Positions 16,120 through 25,286 of a stretch of DNA of 64,000 nucleotides are shown here, piece after piece. The notes beneath the pieces were generated by a model, which made no database searches, was not told the origin of the DNA, and saw nothing but the letters and a program-made list of their open reading frames with translations. A program made the position numbers and the translations under genes. Within the stretch, counting starts at the first letter, position 1. Every line of letters starts with the position of its first letter. The DNA is from an uncultured Eubacterium sp. (GTDB lineage Bacteria > Bacillota > Clostridia > Lachnospirales > Lachnospiraceae). The stretch is from the NCBI GenBank assembly GCA_910586445.1, contig CAJUHV010000008.1:12093-76092 (forward strand), in the 5' to 3' direction.

Positions 16120-18027
16120 TTATACACCGGTCTGCGTAATCAGGCGATCATACATCTGATTCATGGTTGATATAATCTTGGATGCCAGATTGTATGCATT
16201 CTGGAACTTCACAAGATCTAATCCTTCCTCATCCTCATCTACACTGAATACCGACATACGGTAAGTATCCATCGTCACGCCGATATCTGAATAATTCGAA
16301 TACAAGATCTCTGCCTCCTGGCCGTCCACTGTTACGTCAGTAACGATGTATTCCAAAAACTGCACGCCGTCAGAGCCTCTGTAAATAACATCCTTTGAGT
16401 GCATGTCAATCATCTTATCTACAAGCCCAGCTTCACTTTCTTCTTCGTCTGTCTTGGAAGAAGAGGCAAAATATCTGGAATCCTTCATACTCTTATCATT
16501 TACGGCCGCATTTTCTGCTGTCATATAATAATAATTGCTCTCATCTGACCGATATGTGGTAGATGTATTTTTCTTTCCATCTGCCAGGTGGGTATCTTCA
16601 AATGTATTTTCTTTGCCGCTTGGCATTTTAGATATAAAGAAGGCACCCATCTGATTGCCGTCAATATCTACACCGCCGTTTAAATATTCGTCACTGCTGC
16701 CCGGCACCAATGATCCATCACCATTGCCGTATATTTGTATATCATTAAACTTACGGCAGAATGAACGCAGAAATTCATTCATCTGCGACATATAATACGG
16801 GATGCCGCGGGCATCTATTGCCCGGCCGATGCTGACATCTTTTCCGACCTTTCCGCCCAGTGTTGACAAATCCTTATCTGTCAGCTCAAACGAATAGGTG
16901 GCAGTCTCGTTGCCTTTTTCATCAACCGTAACCGTCATTTCAAAGCTCGAATAATTATATACGCGGTTTGCAATCGTGATCTGTCCGGTCGGCGGCATAT
17001 TCATCCCCTCTACATTTGTAATGTTCGGGTCTGTAATATAGATCTTTTTGTTAATGGAATCTACATTGGAAAGCGTTCCCTGGAAGTTTTCTTTGTTATT
17101 GCCGTCGCGGATATCCAGTACTGCTTTCAGCTGGCCGGACATCGTATCTGCAGAAGCGTAAAACTCGTTGCCTGTATGTGCCCAGCGGATATCATACAGT
17201 CCTTCGATATCATTCTGGTTTACCTTATCAGTACGTGCATAGCATTCCAGCTGATTAAACTCATTGCCGTCTACCAACAGCTGGCCCTGCAGCCGGATGC
17301 GGAAATTCGTGCCTCCCAGATATTTATCTGGATCATTGCTGTTCATCACCTGCGTCTCTTCGGTCTCTACCGGTACCAGCTGTGACAGCTGGTCGATTAA
17401 ATATGCCCTCTGGTCACGCAGCTCGTTTGCATGCCTTCCCTGTATCTCAATCGTATTAATCTTGTCATTGAGAATCGCAATCTTTTGTGCATATGAATTA
17501 ACCTCTGCTACAAGAGCCCGTACTTCCTGATTACAGTCTGACTGGAGCGATTTTAGGTTGTAGGACATATTATTAAAATATTCCATCAGGCTCTGCGCAT
17601 TGTTGATAAACTGCGTACGGATATATAAGTCCGCACCCGATCCCTTTAATGACTCCAGGGAATTGGTCATTGTCTTATAGATCGAAACAAAGCCTTCTAT
17701 GCTATCATCATCGTCCCGGAATAGGTTTTCAATCTGGGACATATAATAAATCTTTTTCTCGTACTGGCCGATATTGCTGTTATTTGTCCAGTATTTCACG
17801 TCATAATAATTATTACGCATCTGCGTAATGGATTCAGCATCTACACCGCTGCCTAATGTACCATACGTATAATTGCGCAGTGCGCCTTTCGCTGACAGGT
17901 TCGTCACCTGCCTGCTGTAGCCGGGTGTATTTGCATTTGCCACGTTATTGGCTACTGTATTTGTACAGACTGAATATGCATTCAGTGCTGAATAGCCGAT
18001 ATTTAATCCAAAAAATGTAGAACTCAT
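16120..18027 (-). CDS. flgK: Hook-associated protein FlgK (HAP1), copy closer to flgL
   Basis: 635 residues. The N-terminus MSSTFFGLNIGYSALNAY with VANNVANANTPGYSRQV holds the rod/hook-family NTPGYSRQ motif. A FlgK-type helical region follows (LRDQRAYLIDQLSQLV near residue 210). The C-terminal FQNAYNLASKIISTMNQMYDRLI is the basic rod/HAP C-terminal domain. It forms the first junction layer on the hook. The gene just upstream encodes a second protein of the same family, so the hook-filament junction may contain two FlgK types, or one may have another role. Confidence 0.92.
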   Translation of the reverse strand: MSSTFFGLNIGYSALNAYSVCTNTVANNVANANTPGYSRQVTNLSAKGALRNYTYGTLGSGVDAESITQMRNNYYDVKYWTNNSNIGQYEKKIYYMSQIENLFRDDDDSIEGFVSIYKTMTNSLESLKGSGADLYIRTQFINNAQSLMEYFNNMSYNLKSLQSDCNQEVRALVAEVNSYAQKIAILNDKINTIEIQGRHANELRDQRAYLIDQLSQLVPVETEETQVMNSNDPDKYLGGTNFRIRLQGQLLVDGNEFNQLECYARTDKVNQNDIEGLYDIRWAHTGNEFYASADTMSGQLKAVLDIRDGNNKENFQGTLSNVDSINKKIYITDPNITNVEGMNMPPTGQITIANRVYNYSSFEMTVTVDEKGNETATYSFELTDKDLSTLGGKVGKDVSIGRAIDARGIPYYMSQMNEFLRSFCRKFNDIQIYGNGDGSLVPGSSDEYLNGGVDIDGNQMGAFFISKMPSGKENTFEDTHLADGKKNTSTTYRSDESNYYYMTAENAAVNDKSMKDSRYFASSSKTDEEESEAGLVDKMIDMHSKDVIYRGSDGVQFLEYIVTDVTVDGQEAEILYSNYSDIGVTMDTYRMSVFSVDEDEEGLDLVKFQNAYNLASKIISTMNQMYDRLITQTGV

Positions 18028-18049
18028 ATATTCACCTCACATCACTTAT

Positions 18050-20044
18050 TTAAAGTCCCGATACAAGTAATTCGATCATGTCACTGACTGTCTGAATATA
18101 ACGGCTTGAAGCGTTATACGCATTCTGATATTTAATCATTCTGGTCAGCTCCTCATCTGAAGAAACACCAATCACGCCGTCACGCTGATTTTCTACCGCA
18201 GCTACCGTTCCTTCCAGGCTCTCTGCAGTAGATTCGTACCCAGATCCAATGATTGCAATTTCCCCGATCATTTCCTTATAGTATTCGCTGAATGTATACG
18301 TGGCATCTGGATAACGCGGGCTGATCGCCAGCGACTGGTTCTGCCAGATCTGTGTCAGCTTAAACGCCATGCTCTGATCTACTTCCATCTGGCTGTTGAT
18401 ATGAGGAAGATTTTTTACCTGCTGAAGCAGGTTTTGATTTATGGATATCTCCATAGCTGTATACTGCTTGGACGTATCGTACTTATAATTTTCATTGAGC
18501 ACATATACTTCCTGGCCGCCTAATCTATTCAAAATATATTTTTCATTGCCTGATTTATTCCAAGGCATATATGGCTCATCGATTCCTGATACTCTGGTTC
18601 CTGTCGCACCTGTCACCGGATTGTAGCTTTCGTATGTTGTCACCGTCGTACCTTTCTCAGGATCGAATACGCGATACGATTCTCCATTTGAATAGTATGC
18701 CTCTTTTGAATCATTGATATCTTCTTCATTATATATATAATACTCACGCCACTCCTGCTTTTCCTCATCGTAAGCAGTGACTTTTTGATACCGTTCACAC
18801 CCTGCCCTTGTAAACAGCTCCTGCGGCGGCAGCTTGCCGTCTGCCCCTACGTAGCAGTTTTCTTCATCCAGCACTTTTATATTCTTAAAATGTGAAACAG
18901 TACCGTCTGCATTCTGCACCCATAAAGAATCCATATTTTTATTCGGCACAAATATGTCATTGATCTGTTTTACAATCGCATGCACGAGATTGTCAAATTC
19001 TGCCTGCGTATTCTGCATAATAGACAATCCGACATTCGAATCGTAAAAGTCAGGATTGGCATTCATAATATCGTTAAAATTGGAACTGTTCAGACCCCTC
19101 GCCTGAATCAATGCTTTTAATGCTCCAATATCTGTATCATATTCTGTACAGATTTTCTGTGAAAAATCAAATACTTCTGTATACAAGCCGCCGTCTTCAT
19201 TTGACAAATGCGGCCAGTACGGCGTAATAAAGCCGGACATGCGGTCTGTCTTTTTGCCCATCTCGTAGTAGAACATCTCATCTGCTACCAGTACGTTCTC
19301 AAACTTTAAGGAAACTGAACCGCCGGTACCTTCTGTATATGATATATTGCCGTATTTGCTCAGCTGGTCGATTGCATAATCCCTGGCATCACGCTCATTC
19401 ATCGCTGTTTCCCGGCCCGCTGCTTCTATCGTCTGTATTCTGACGTTCAATTCATAGATCTGCTTTATATATTTATTGATCTGGTCAATATTTTCTGAGA
19501 TCTGCCTGTTAATATTGTACTGATAATCCATCAGTCCTTTGTAGACTGCCTGTGCCCTGGAGACAAACAGGCTCGCCTTCTGGACAACAAGGTTCTGGTT
19601 TGCCATATCAGAAGGATCTTTGGAAAACTCTTCAAACGCCTGCCACAGGCTGCCGTCATGATTATCGTGTTCGCTGTAGCCGTCTAAAATCTGCTGAAAA
19701 GCCGTTCCTTCTAATTCTTGAAAATAATTCTGTACCTCATCAATTGCTTCGAAAGAGGCCGCATAATAAGACTGCCTGCCGTTTTCTCTGCGATACGCCT
19801 TATCTAAAAAGATATCTCTTGCATGGACGAGTTCTCCGATTGAAGTTCCCAGTCCGGTTAATTTTTTGTTTCCGTTCTTCGCGTATGCAATATTGTTATA
19901 ATGCGTATCACGAAAAACAACCTGCTGACGTACATACCCAGGGGTATTTACGTTGGCCAGGTTGTTCGCTACGTTGTTGATCGAATCCCGCGAAGAAATC
20001 AGTCCTGAATGCCCTATATAAAGGGAACCCATGCCATTCGCCAT
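18050..20044 (-). CDS. flgK: Hook-associated protein FlgK paralogue
   Basis: 664 residues. MGSLYIGHSGLISSRDSINNVANNLANVNTPGYVRQQV carries the NTPGYxRQ motif. ERDARDYAIDQLSKYGNISY corresponds to the conserved FlgK helix pair. The C-terminus ELTRMIKYQNAYNASSRYIQTVSDMIELLVSGL is the family's terminal helix. Only the ends resemble the neighbouring FlgK; the middle is largely different. The two genes are 22 bases apart in one operon. It is the first of the pair after flgN, so it may be the principal FlgK. Without alignment I cannot say which is ancestral. Confidence 0.9.
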   Translation of the reverse strand: MANGMGSLYIGHSGLISSRDSINNVANNLANVNTPGYVRQQVVFRDTHYNNIAYAKNGNKKLTGLGTSIGELVHARDIFLDKAYRRENGRQSYYAASFEAIDEVQNYFQELEGTAFQQILDGYSEHDNHDGSLWQAFEEFSKDPSDMANQNLVVQKASLFVSRAQAVYKGLMDYQYNINRQISENIDQINKYIKQIYELNVRIQTIEAAGRETAMNERDARDYAIDQLSKYGNISYTEGTGGSVSLKFENVLVADEMFYYEMGKKTDRMSGFITPYWPHLSNEDGGLYTEVFDFSQKICTEYDTDIGALKALIQARGLNSSNFNDIMNANPDFYDSNVGLSIMQNTQAEFDNLVHAIVKQINDIFVPNKNMDSLWVQNADGTVSHFKNIKVLDEENCYVGADGKLPPQELFTRAGCERYQKVTAYDEEKQEWREYYIYNEEDINDSKEAYYSNGESYRVFDPEKGTTVTTYESYNPVTGATGTRVSGIDEPYMPWNKSGNEKYILNRLGGQEVYVLNENYKYDTSKQYTAMEISINQNLLQQVKNLPHINSQMEVDQSMAFKLTQIWQNQSLAISPRYPDATYTFSEYYKEMIGEIAIIGSGYESTAESLEGTVAAVENQRDGVIGVSSDEELTRMIKYQNAYNASSRYIQTVSDMIELLVSGL

Positions 20045-20065
20045 AATTGCTCACTCTCCTGTCCG

Positions 20066-20578
20066 TTATTGTTTTGCATCAAATCCGCTTCCCCCTAATA
20101 TATCTCCCGTATTATAAGCGTTTTTGTTATAATTCGCTGTCTCGGGTGCGGTGCGCATGCTTCGAAACAGAGTCAGGTCAAACTCTACCATATCCAGAGC
20201 CTGATTCAGCAATGTCTGGTTTTGTTCATTTATTTTCCGAACTTCTGCTAATGTCGTCTTCAACTGTGTTTTTACGTTTTCTAACCGCTGCTGTTCCTTT
20301 GGCTGGCTGCTCAGCATCTCCAAGATCGAATCTAATGTAAAACCCTCATCCGGTTTGTTCAGCACCACCGACATATCATGCATGACCTTCCGGCGGCGGT
20401 TATCCAGATTTTGAATTTTACTGGCCACATCCTGCTCCATGTCTACGATTTTTTCCAGCGCTGGAACATCGGCTTCTATGATGACCTGTTTTTTCTCCTT
20501 AGACAATTCAGCCAGCTTCTGGTACTCTTTGTTCTCGCTTTCTAAGACCTGAACCAGGTCATCCATTAAACTTGCCAC
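20066..20578 (-). CDS. flgN: Flagellar chaperone FlgN
   Basis: 170-residue helical protein of the FlgN family, the export chaperone for FlgK and FlgL. It begins MASLMDDLVQVLESENKEYQKLAELSKEKKQVIIEADVPALEKIVDMEQ, with the usual FlgN pattern of a helical hairpin. A C-terminal region, QNQTLLNQALDMVEFDLTLFR, is typical of the substrate-binding helix. It lies directly upstream of both flgK genes, 21 bases from the nearer one, and downstream of flgM, in the standard order. Confidence 0.9.
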   Translation of the reverse strand: MASLMDDLVQVLESENKEYQKLAELSKEKKQVIIEADVPALEKIVDMEQDVASKIQNLDNRRRKVMHDMSVVLNKPDEGFTLDSILEMLSSQPKEQQRLENVKTQLKTTLAEVRKINEQNQTLLNQALDMVEFDLTLFRSMRTAPETANYNKNAYNTGDILGGSGFDAKQ

Positions 20579-20638
20579 GTTTTATCCTCGCATTTCCATA
20601 GCTGCCAAAGTCACTTGAAATAAAAACAATTTTTGAAA

Positions 20639-20929
20639 TTATTTCTGTGCTGCTTGATAACTTGCCAATAGTTTGCTCGCAAAATCTCCAGTATCAACGT
20701 CATAGTTCCCAGACTGTATGCTTGATTTAAGCTCTGCTACCCTATCTTCCCTGATATCCGAAGCTGCTGCGACTGCCTGTTTTGCGATTTGATAATCCCT
20801 GCCTGCTCTTGAAATCTGAACCTGATCACGTGCAGAAGCAGTTTCTGCAGTATTTTTCACTTTTGAAGGCTTTGTTGTCTTATACATTGCAGCGATCTGG
20901 TTATAAGCATCTATACGCATAATAGGCAT
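20639..20929 (-). CDS. flgM: Anti-sigma-28 factor FlgM
   Basis: 96 residues, normal size. It starts MPIMRIDAYNQIAAMY. The C-terminal half (AKQAVAAASDIREDRVAELKSSIQSGNYDVDTGDFASKLL) is the FlgM sigma-binding region with the RxxxxxxLKxxIxxGxYxVD signature. FlgM holds the flagellar sigma factor inactive until the hook is complete. It heads the late operon and has a sigma-28-like promoter upstream, making a negative feedback loop. The sigma factor gene itself is not in the window. Confidence 0.94.
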   Translation of the reverse strand: MPIMRIDAYNQIAAMYKTTKPSKVKNTAETASARDQVQISRAGRDYQIAKQAVAAASDIREDRVAELKSSIQSGNYDVDTGDFASKLLASYQAAQK

Positions 20930-21002
20930 CTCCTTTCATCGTTTCGTCCCTGAATGATAATTTTTAGATACTCCACTTCCCTTGTGAAGTTCTATACCTT
21001 GT

Positions 21003-21029
21003 TTATCGGACGTTTTTTGAATTTTGTTA
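21003..21029 (-). promoter_or_regulatory. Sigma-28-like promoter of the flgM operon
   Basis: Minus strand: TAAC, 15-base spacer, TCCGATAA, two mismatches from TAAA-N15-GCCGATAA. It is 74 bases before the flgM start. Confidence 0.65.
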
Positions 21030-21128
21030 GTTGTTTTGATAATTTTATTTAAAAATAGTAGTCAGTAATATAATTTCATGCGTAGTATATCCATTTTTTA
21101 TCTTTTTACTCACAGCCTGGTTTTTGAA

Positions 21129-22154
21129 TCAGCTGAATCTGTTTTTATAAAAAGTTAATATCTTTTGGCATGGAGCTTCGATCAGCACATAGCTGATATA
21201 TGCCGCTGCAAATGCAGCTGCAGTGCATGCTATTAAAAAAACACTTCTTATACAGCCTTCCTTGTATATGTGAAAAAGTTCAAAGGCTACAGGATGCATT
21301 AAAAATAAAGAATAGCTTATTTTTGATACAAACAGTATACATCGATTTTCTGTCTGAAGCTGCCTGATATAAAGATAAATAAAAAACGCCGGTGCTAATA
21401 TAAATGAGGCAAGATAATTATACCCATGTAATCCATCTCCCACAGTAAAATCATATCCTATAATAATTGAAGCCGCTGCCACCAGAAAAAATACAAGTAT
21501 TGATACCTTTACTTTATTCTCCTCGAGCAGTTTTTCATGGTGCAGACGCAGTATATGCCCAAGCAATGCCGCAGCAAACAGCAGCATTATTCCAACCGGC
21601 AGTTTCCCCTGCAGCCTGCTGCGGACAAACGCCGCGCACAATATGCCTGTGCACAGCAGGTAAAACCCCCCTAAAACCACTTTCGTCTCTTTTACATATT
21701 TTTTGAATATAATACATAAAATATAAATAATGATATTGTATGGCAATACCCAGCTTGCCCCGTTTACATTTCCTATTCCAAAAAACATTTGAAGCAGTGT
21801 CAAATTTATTAAAATCTCTGTAATGGAATAGCCCCTGCCCAATGCAGATGCGGCTATGCTTAATCCCAAAACAGACACAATGTATACCGGATAAATACGC
21901 ACTATACGGCTGACAGCAAATTCCTTATTACTTTTCCCATAGCAGCTCCACGGTACCAGATATCCCGTTATCAGAAAAAACGAAACAACCCCCATCTGCC
22001 CGATATTAAAAAAATCCTTCGTCAATACATCAAACAGCTTCGAGTCATAATGCAGCAGGTCTCTGGCAAAAGGCCACAAATGCTCCAGCATAACCATCAA
22101 GGCAGCTGTTCCCCTTATAAATTCAATAAAACCTATTTTTCCTTTTTGAACCAT
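21129..22154 (-). CDS. Membrane acyltransferase (Acyltransferase_3/OafA type)
   Basis: 341 residues from the ATG at 22154 (GAGGGG 10 bases upstream). It is an integral membrane protein with about ten hydrophobic segments. The start GFIEFIRGTAALMVMLEHLWPF contains the catalytic-type His of the family (RGxAAxxVxxxH), and SFFLITGYLVPW follows near residue 72. The C-terminus KISYSLFLMHPVAFELFHIY is also typical. Such enzymes O-acylate cell-surface sugars. It is convergent with nothing and lies upstream of the flagellar operon on the same strand, about 200 bases away. It may modify the same glycan as the transferases at 2-6 kb, but that link is only positional. Confidence 0.85.
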   Translation of the reverse strand: MVQKGKIGFIEFIRGTAALMVMLEHLWPFARDLLHYDSKLFDVLTKDFFNIGQMGVVSFFLITGYLVPWSCYGKSNKEFAVSRIVRIYPVYIVSVLGLSIAASALGRGYSITEILINLTLLQMFFGIGNVNGASWVLPYNIIIYILCIIFKKYVKETKVVLGGFYLLCTGILCAAFVRSRLQGKLPVGIMLLFAAALLGHILRLHHEKLLEENKVKVSILVFFLVAAASIIIGYDFTVGDGLHGYNYLASFILAPAFFIYLYIRQLQTENRCILFVSKISYSLFLMHPVAFELFHIYKEGCIRSVFLIACTAAAFAAAYISYVLIEAPCQKILTFYKNRFS

Positions 22155-22367
22155 TATATTTATTCCCCTCAAAATTCTATCAGTCTATATTTTCTCCGAT
22201 TTCATTACATACTAGTCCTTAATCAACTGCTGCGCAAGATAATTTATAAAAATTGCAAAATAATCTGTTCTGAAACGTCTTTGAAGAGAGAAATAAATCC
22301 TGCCTTCTATCGTCGCCCTGACCGCCGCTTCTAGCCCCTTTATTTTCAGTGCTTATTATTGGAACAT

Positions 22368-22682
22368 ATGCGCCAGCTTTCCGGAAAAATGGACAGGGGA
22401 TATGCTAAAGCCGTTCTTGAGGCAGCATTCAAGGCAAATATTCAGATTTTAAGAGAATGAATGGGAGATGTCAGTATGAGTAAAGAATTACTGGAGATTG
22501 TGAAACCAATCATTGAGCCTCAGATACTTTTAAGGGAACAAAATGCCTTAGAAAAAGGCATTCAAAAAGGTATCAAAAAAGGCGGAGCGAGTTTTAAAAA
22601 CCATTCCCACAATCTGTATCCTCCACAAACGGTGAAGTACATCTTGCGAAAAGCATTTTTCAAACTCGCTTTAGTGTACTGA
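22368..22682 (+). pseudogene. Decayed transposase/Rpn-nuclease-like remnant
   Basis: Two short frames remain. The first, 22368-22460, reads RQLSGKMDRGYAKAVLEAAFKAN and stops. The second starts at 22476 behind GGGAG with MSKELLEIVKPIIEPQILLREQ and then ALEKGIQKGIKKG, a charged C-terminal style common in Rpn-type recombination nucleases. Its last 30 codons are not natural coding sequence, since they lie in a small inverted-repeat element (22586-22670). The family assignment is weak; decay is the safer conclusion. Confidence 0.45.
22586..22670. mobile_element. MITE-like element, short copy
   Basis: 85 bases with terminal inverted repeats AGCGAGTTTTAAAAA on the left and the complement of AGCGAGTTTGAAAAATGCTT on the right. 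The inside (CATTCC..CA..CTG, then CCAC) lines up with the left part of the 45.7-kb copy, so it looks like an internally deleted relative. Confidence 0.6.
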
Positions 22683-22695
22683 TCTATTGATATAT

Positions 22696-25182
22696 TTACT
22701 GTTCCACCTTTTCTGCCATACATTTTTCAACGAGTGTCATCACCCGTCCGGCGCAGCTTCGTATGGATTCCTCTGTCAGCCCGCCTCTGGCGTACGCCTG
22801 GCGTATATCCTGCGCATCTGCTTCATTCCCCGGCATAATTATATCATTTCCCGCCGCCGCGCATTTCCATGCCACACTTGCGTCCTGCGGTACCGTCGTA
22901 TTCCAGTCGGACATGATAACACCGCCGAACCCCCACTCCTTACGCGCAATAACCGTACAAAGCCAGCCGTTGTTCGCGGCATGGATGCCGTTGATCAGGT
23001 TGTAAGATGTCATAACTGCTGCGGGTGCGCTTTTTTTAATCGCAAGCTCAAAACCGCGCAGATAAATTTCGCGAATCGCACGCTCGGAAATACGCACATC
23101 TACGCCCATGCGGTTATCCTCCTGATTGTTACACGCAAAATGCTTTACCGTAACGCCGCAGCGTCCGGCTGCCTGCACGCCCGTGGTAACTGCGGCAGCC
23201 ATCATACCGGAAAGGAACGGGTCTTCGGAATAATATTCAAAATTACGCCCGCACAGTGGATTTCTGTGAATATTCATCCCGGGAGCCAGCCACAAATCTA
23301 CATGAAACTCCTCCATCTCGACTGCCACTGCTCTGCCGAAGGTTTCCATGAGCTCTGTATCCCATGTCTGCGCCAGCGCTGTCCCGACCGGAAATGCCGT
23401 GCAATATTGATAGTACGTATCCGCGTCAGCATGGTGCTCCATCGGCTCCAGAAAACCGTTCTCCAGCGAGCTTAGGACGCCCGCACCGTATACCGTATCT
23501 GATTTTGTATCCACCTCGTAGCTCTGACGCAGGCGCAGGCCGGCCGGACCGTCCGCCATAATGAGCGACCGGATGCCATATGCTTCCTCCAAAGCTTCCG
23601 TTGTCTCTCCGGCGGAGCCAGGTACCCGTACTCCTGAAGAGCCAAGTGTACTTGCACCCTGCGTAATGTTTCCATACAGCAATGGTATAAGCTGTTCGAC
23701 CGGCAGCTCCTGCGCAAGCTGTGCCAGCGGGCAGGCTTCTGCTTCTGTACGCGCCGGAACGTGTTCTTCCTTTGGTGCAAAAAATAGTATCGGCACATTC
23801 TCCGCCGCCTGTTCCAAACGCCCTGCAGATCTCTTTTTGTCTGCTTCATCTGTCCGCAGCTGCTCAAAATTCACTGTTTCCTGCCAAAGCACTTGCGTCC
23901 GTTCCAAAACGGTTGTTTCGCAAATATGCACTACGGCCGCAGGCTTTAGGCAGCCACTGTGTCTGCCTGTCCAAACGCCGTATGTCCCTGCCTCTATGAT
24001 CCATGCGTGGTCTTTTTGTGAAAAAACAGCCAGCTGCCTTTGTTCAACGGTTATGGACAGCCGCTGCGTTTCCTGCGGGGCCAGCTGCCGCGTCTTTGCA
24101 AAACCGGCCAGCCTTTGATACTCTTTTATCTGGCCTGTCTGCGGCAAAGACACGTATACCTGCACGACCTCTCTGCCAGAATACACTGTTCCGGTATTTT
24201 TTACAAGTACGGTCAAATCTATTCCGTTTTCCGCCGTTCGTACCTCTTCACATACAATGGAAAATTCTGTATAAGAAAGGCCATATCCGAACGGAAACAG
24301 CGGCTGTATGCCAAAACTGTCAAAATAACGATAACCAACAAAAATGCCTTCCTTATATTCTTCTTTTTCCAAATCTCCGTTTAGATAACCAAACGCTTCA
24401 GCCGATGGATAATCTTCATACCGCTTTGCCCAGGTTGAAGTTAATCTGCCTCCTGGTAAAGACTTGCCAAACAGCACATCCGCAGCGGCACATCCACCCT
24501 CCTGCCCGGGCAGGGACAAATACAAAACCGCACGGATAAACGGTGCTTTCTCCAATATATCTGTCAGCTCTACGGGCGCGCCTGTATTTAAAACCAAAAC
24601 CGTCGGCATTTGCCGCTCATTTAGATAAAGAAGGTCGCGCACTTCCTCTTCGCTTAAAAAATAATCTCCCTGTACCCTTCGGCGGTCCTTTCCTTCACCC
24701 GCAATGCGGCTAAGCACGTAAATCGCCGCCGAAGCTCCTTGCAGGTCATCTTCCGCAATCTTTCTTCCATGCGGCATGGAAAACGGACTCGCCGCATAAG
24801 CATCAAACGGATTTGATGCCTTCCCCGCATCTTCAAGCACTTTCTCTTTCCACTCAGATCTTGCATTTTCATAACACTGCCTGTAATCCTTTAGCCAGCC
24901 TTCGTTTACAATCGTTATCTGTGCTTCTTTCAGGCCGCTGTAAACAGATCTGTTTTCCCGGCTGTTAACATCTCCGGAGCCGATACCGCCCTTGACCGTA
25001 TACGCCGCGCCGCTTCCAAACAGCGCCACCGCAGTGGAACTTTCCAGCGGCAGCAGCCCGTCATTTTTCAGCAGTACAAATCCCTCCGCTGCCATTTCCC
25101 TTGCCAGCCTGCCATGTGCAAGCTCTCTGGCAGAAGGCCGCGGGTCCTTTGTACCGCTGTGAAGTTTTCTTTCATTCCCCAT
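22696..25182 (-). CDS. GH3 beta-glucosidase with permuted domain order
   Basis: 828 residues from the ATG at 25182 (AAAGGAG seven bases upstream). There is no signal peptide, so it is cytoplasmic. The order is reversed relative to most GH3 enzymes. The GH3 C-terminal alpha/beta domain comes first (GFVLLKNDGLLPLESS, then LPGQEGGCAAADVLFGKSLPGGRL), a fibronectin-III-like domain follows (about 325-430), and the catalytic barrel is last, with WLAPGMNIHRNPLCGRNFEYYSED, VKHFACNNQEDNR and VIMSDW. Asp759 in SDW is the expected nucleophile. This order is known in some rumen and gut Firmicutes enzymes. It should split glucosyl residues from oligosaccharides imported by the adjacent ABC transporter, of which it is the last gene. 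Confidence 0.93.
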   Translation of the reverse strand: MGNERKLHSGTKDPRPSARELAHGRLAREMAAEGFVLLKNDGLLPLESSTAVALFGSGAAYTVKGGIGSGDVNSRENRSVYSGLKEAQITIVNEGWLKDYRQCYENARSEWKEKVLEDAGKASNPFDAYAASPFSMPHGRKIAEDDLQGASAAIYVLSRIAGEGKDRRRVQGDYFLSEEEVRDLLYLNERQMPTVLVLNTGAPVELTDILEKAPFIRAVLYLSLPGQEGGCAAADVLFGKSLPGGRLTSTWAKRYEDYPSAEAFGYLNGDLEKEEYKEGIFVGYRYFDSFGIQPLFPFGYGLSYTEFSIVCEEVRTAENGIDLTVLVKNTGTVYSGREVVQVYVSLPQTGQIKEYQRLAGFAKTRQLAPQETQRLSITVEQRQLAVFSQKDHAWIIEAGTYGVWTGRHSGCLKPAAVVHICETTVLERTQVLWQETVNFEQLRTDEADKKRSAGRLEQAAENVPILFFAPKEEHVPARTEAEACPLAQLAQELPVEQLIPLLYGNITQGASTLGSSGVRVPGSAGETTEALEEAYGIRSLIMADGPAGLRLRQSYEVDTKSDTVYGAGVLSSLENGFLEPMEHHADADTYYQYCTAFPVGTALAQTWDTELMETFGRAVAVEMEEFHVDLWLAPGMNIHRNPLCGRNFEYYSEDPFLSGMMAAAVTTGVQAAGRCGVTVKHFACNNQEDNRMGVDVRISERAIREIYLRGFELAIKKSAPAAVMTSYNLINGIHAANNGWLCTVIARKEWGFGGVIMSDWNTTVPQDASVAWKCAAAGNDIIMPGNEADAQDIRQAYARGGLTEESIRSCAGRVMTLVEKCMAEKVEQ

Positions 25183-25183
25183 T

Positions 25184-25207
25184 ATAATCTCCTTTATAAT
25201 CTCCTTT
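25184..25207 (-). promoter_or_regulatory. Duplicated ribosome binding site before the GH3 gene
   Basis: The 12-base unit AAAGGAGATTAT occurs twice in tandem on the minus strand, so two Shine-Dalgarno sequences stand one after the other. The one nearer the ATG has ideal spacing. Confidence 0.7.
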
Positions 25208-25286
25208 TTGTACAATGATTCTATATGTTTCCTGACCTGTGCACAATAATGAACTGCCAGCATATAGCCGGCAGTCCGAACAAATC

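Noticed and set aside
20930..21128. Cyclic-di-GMP riboswitch before the flagellar operon
   Set aside because: I looked for the conserved GEMM core in the leader and found only a sigma-28-like promoter and AT-rich sequence.
22887..23475. Long plus-strand frames inside the GH3, GH16 and GH94 genes
   Set aside because: They lack ribosome sites and recognisable domains and oppose clear enzyme genes.
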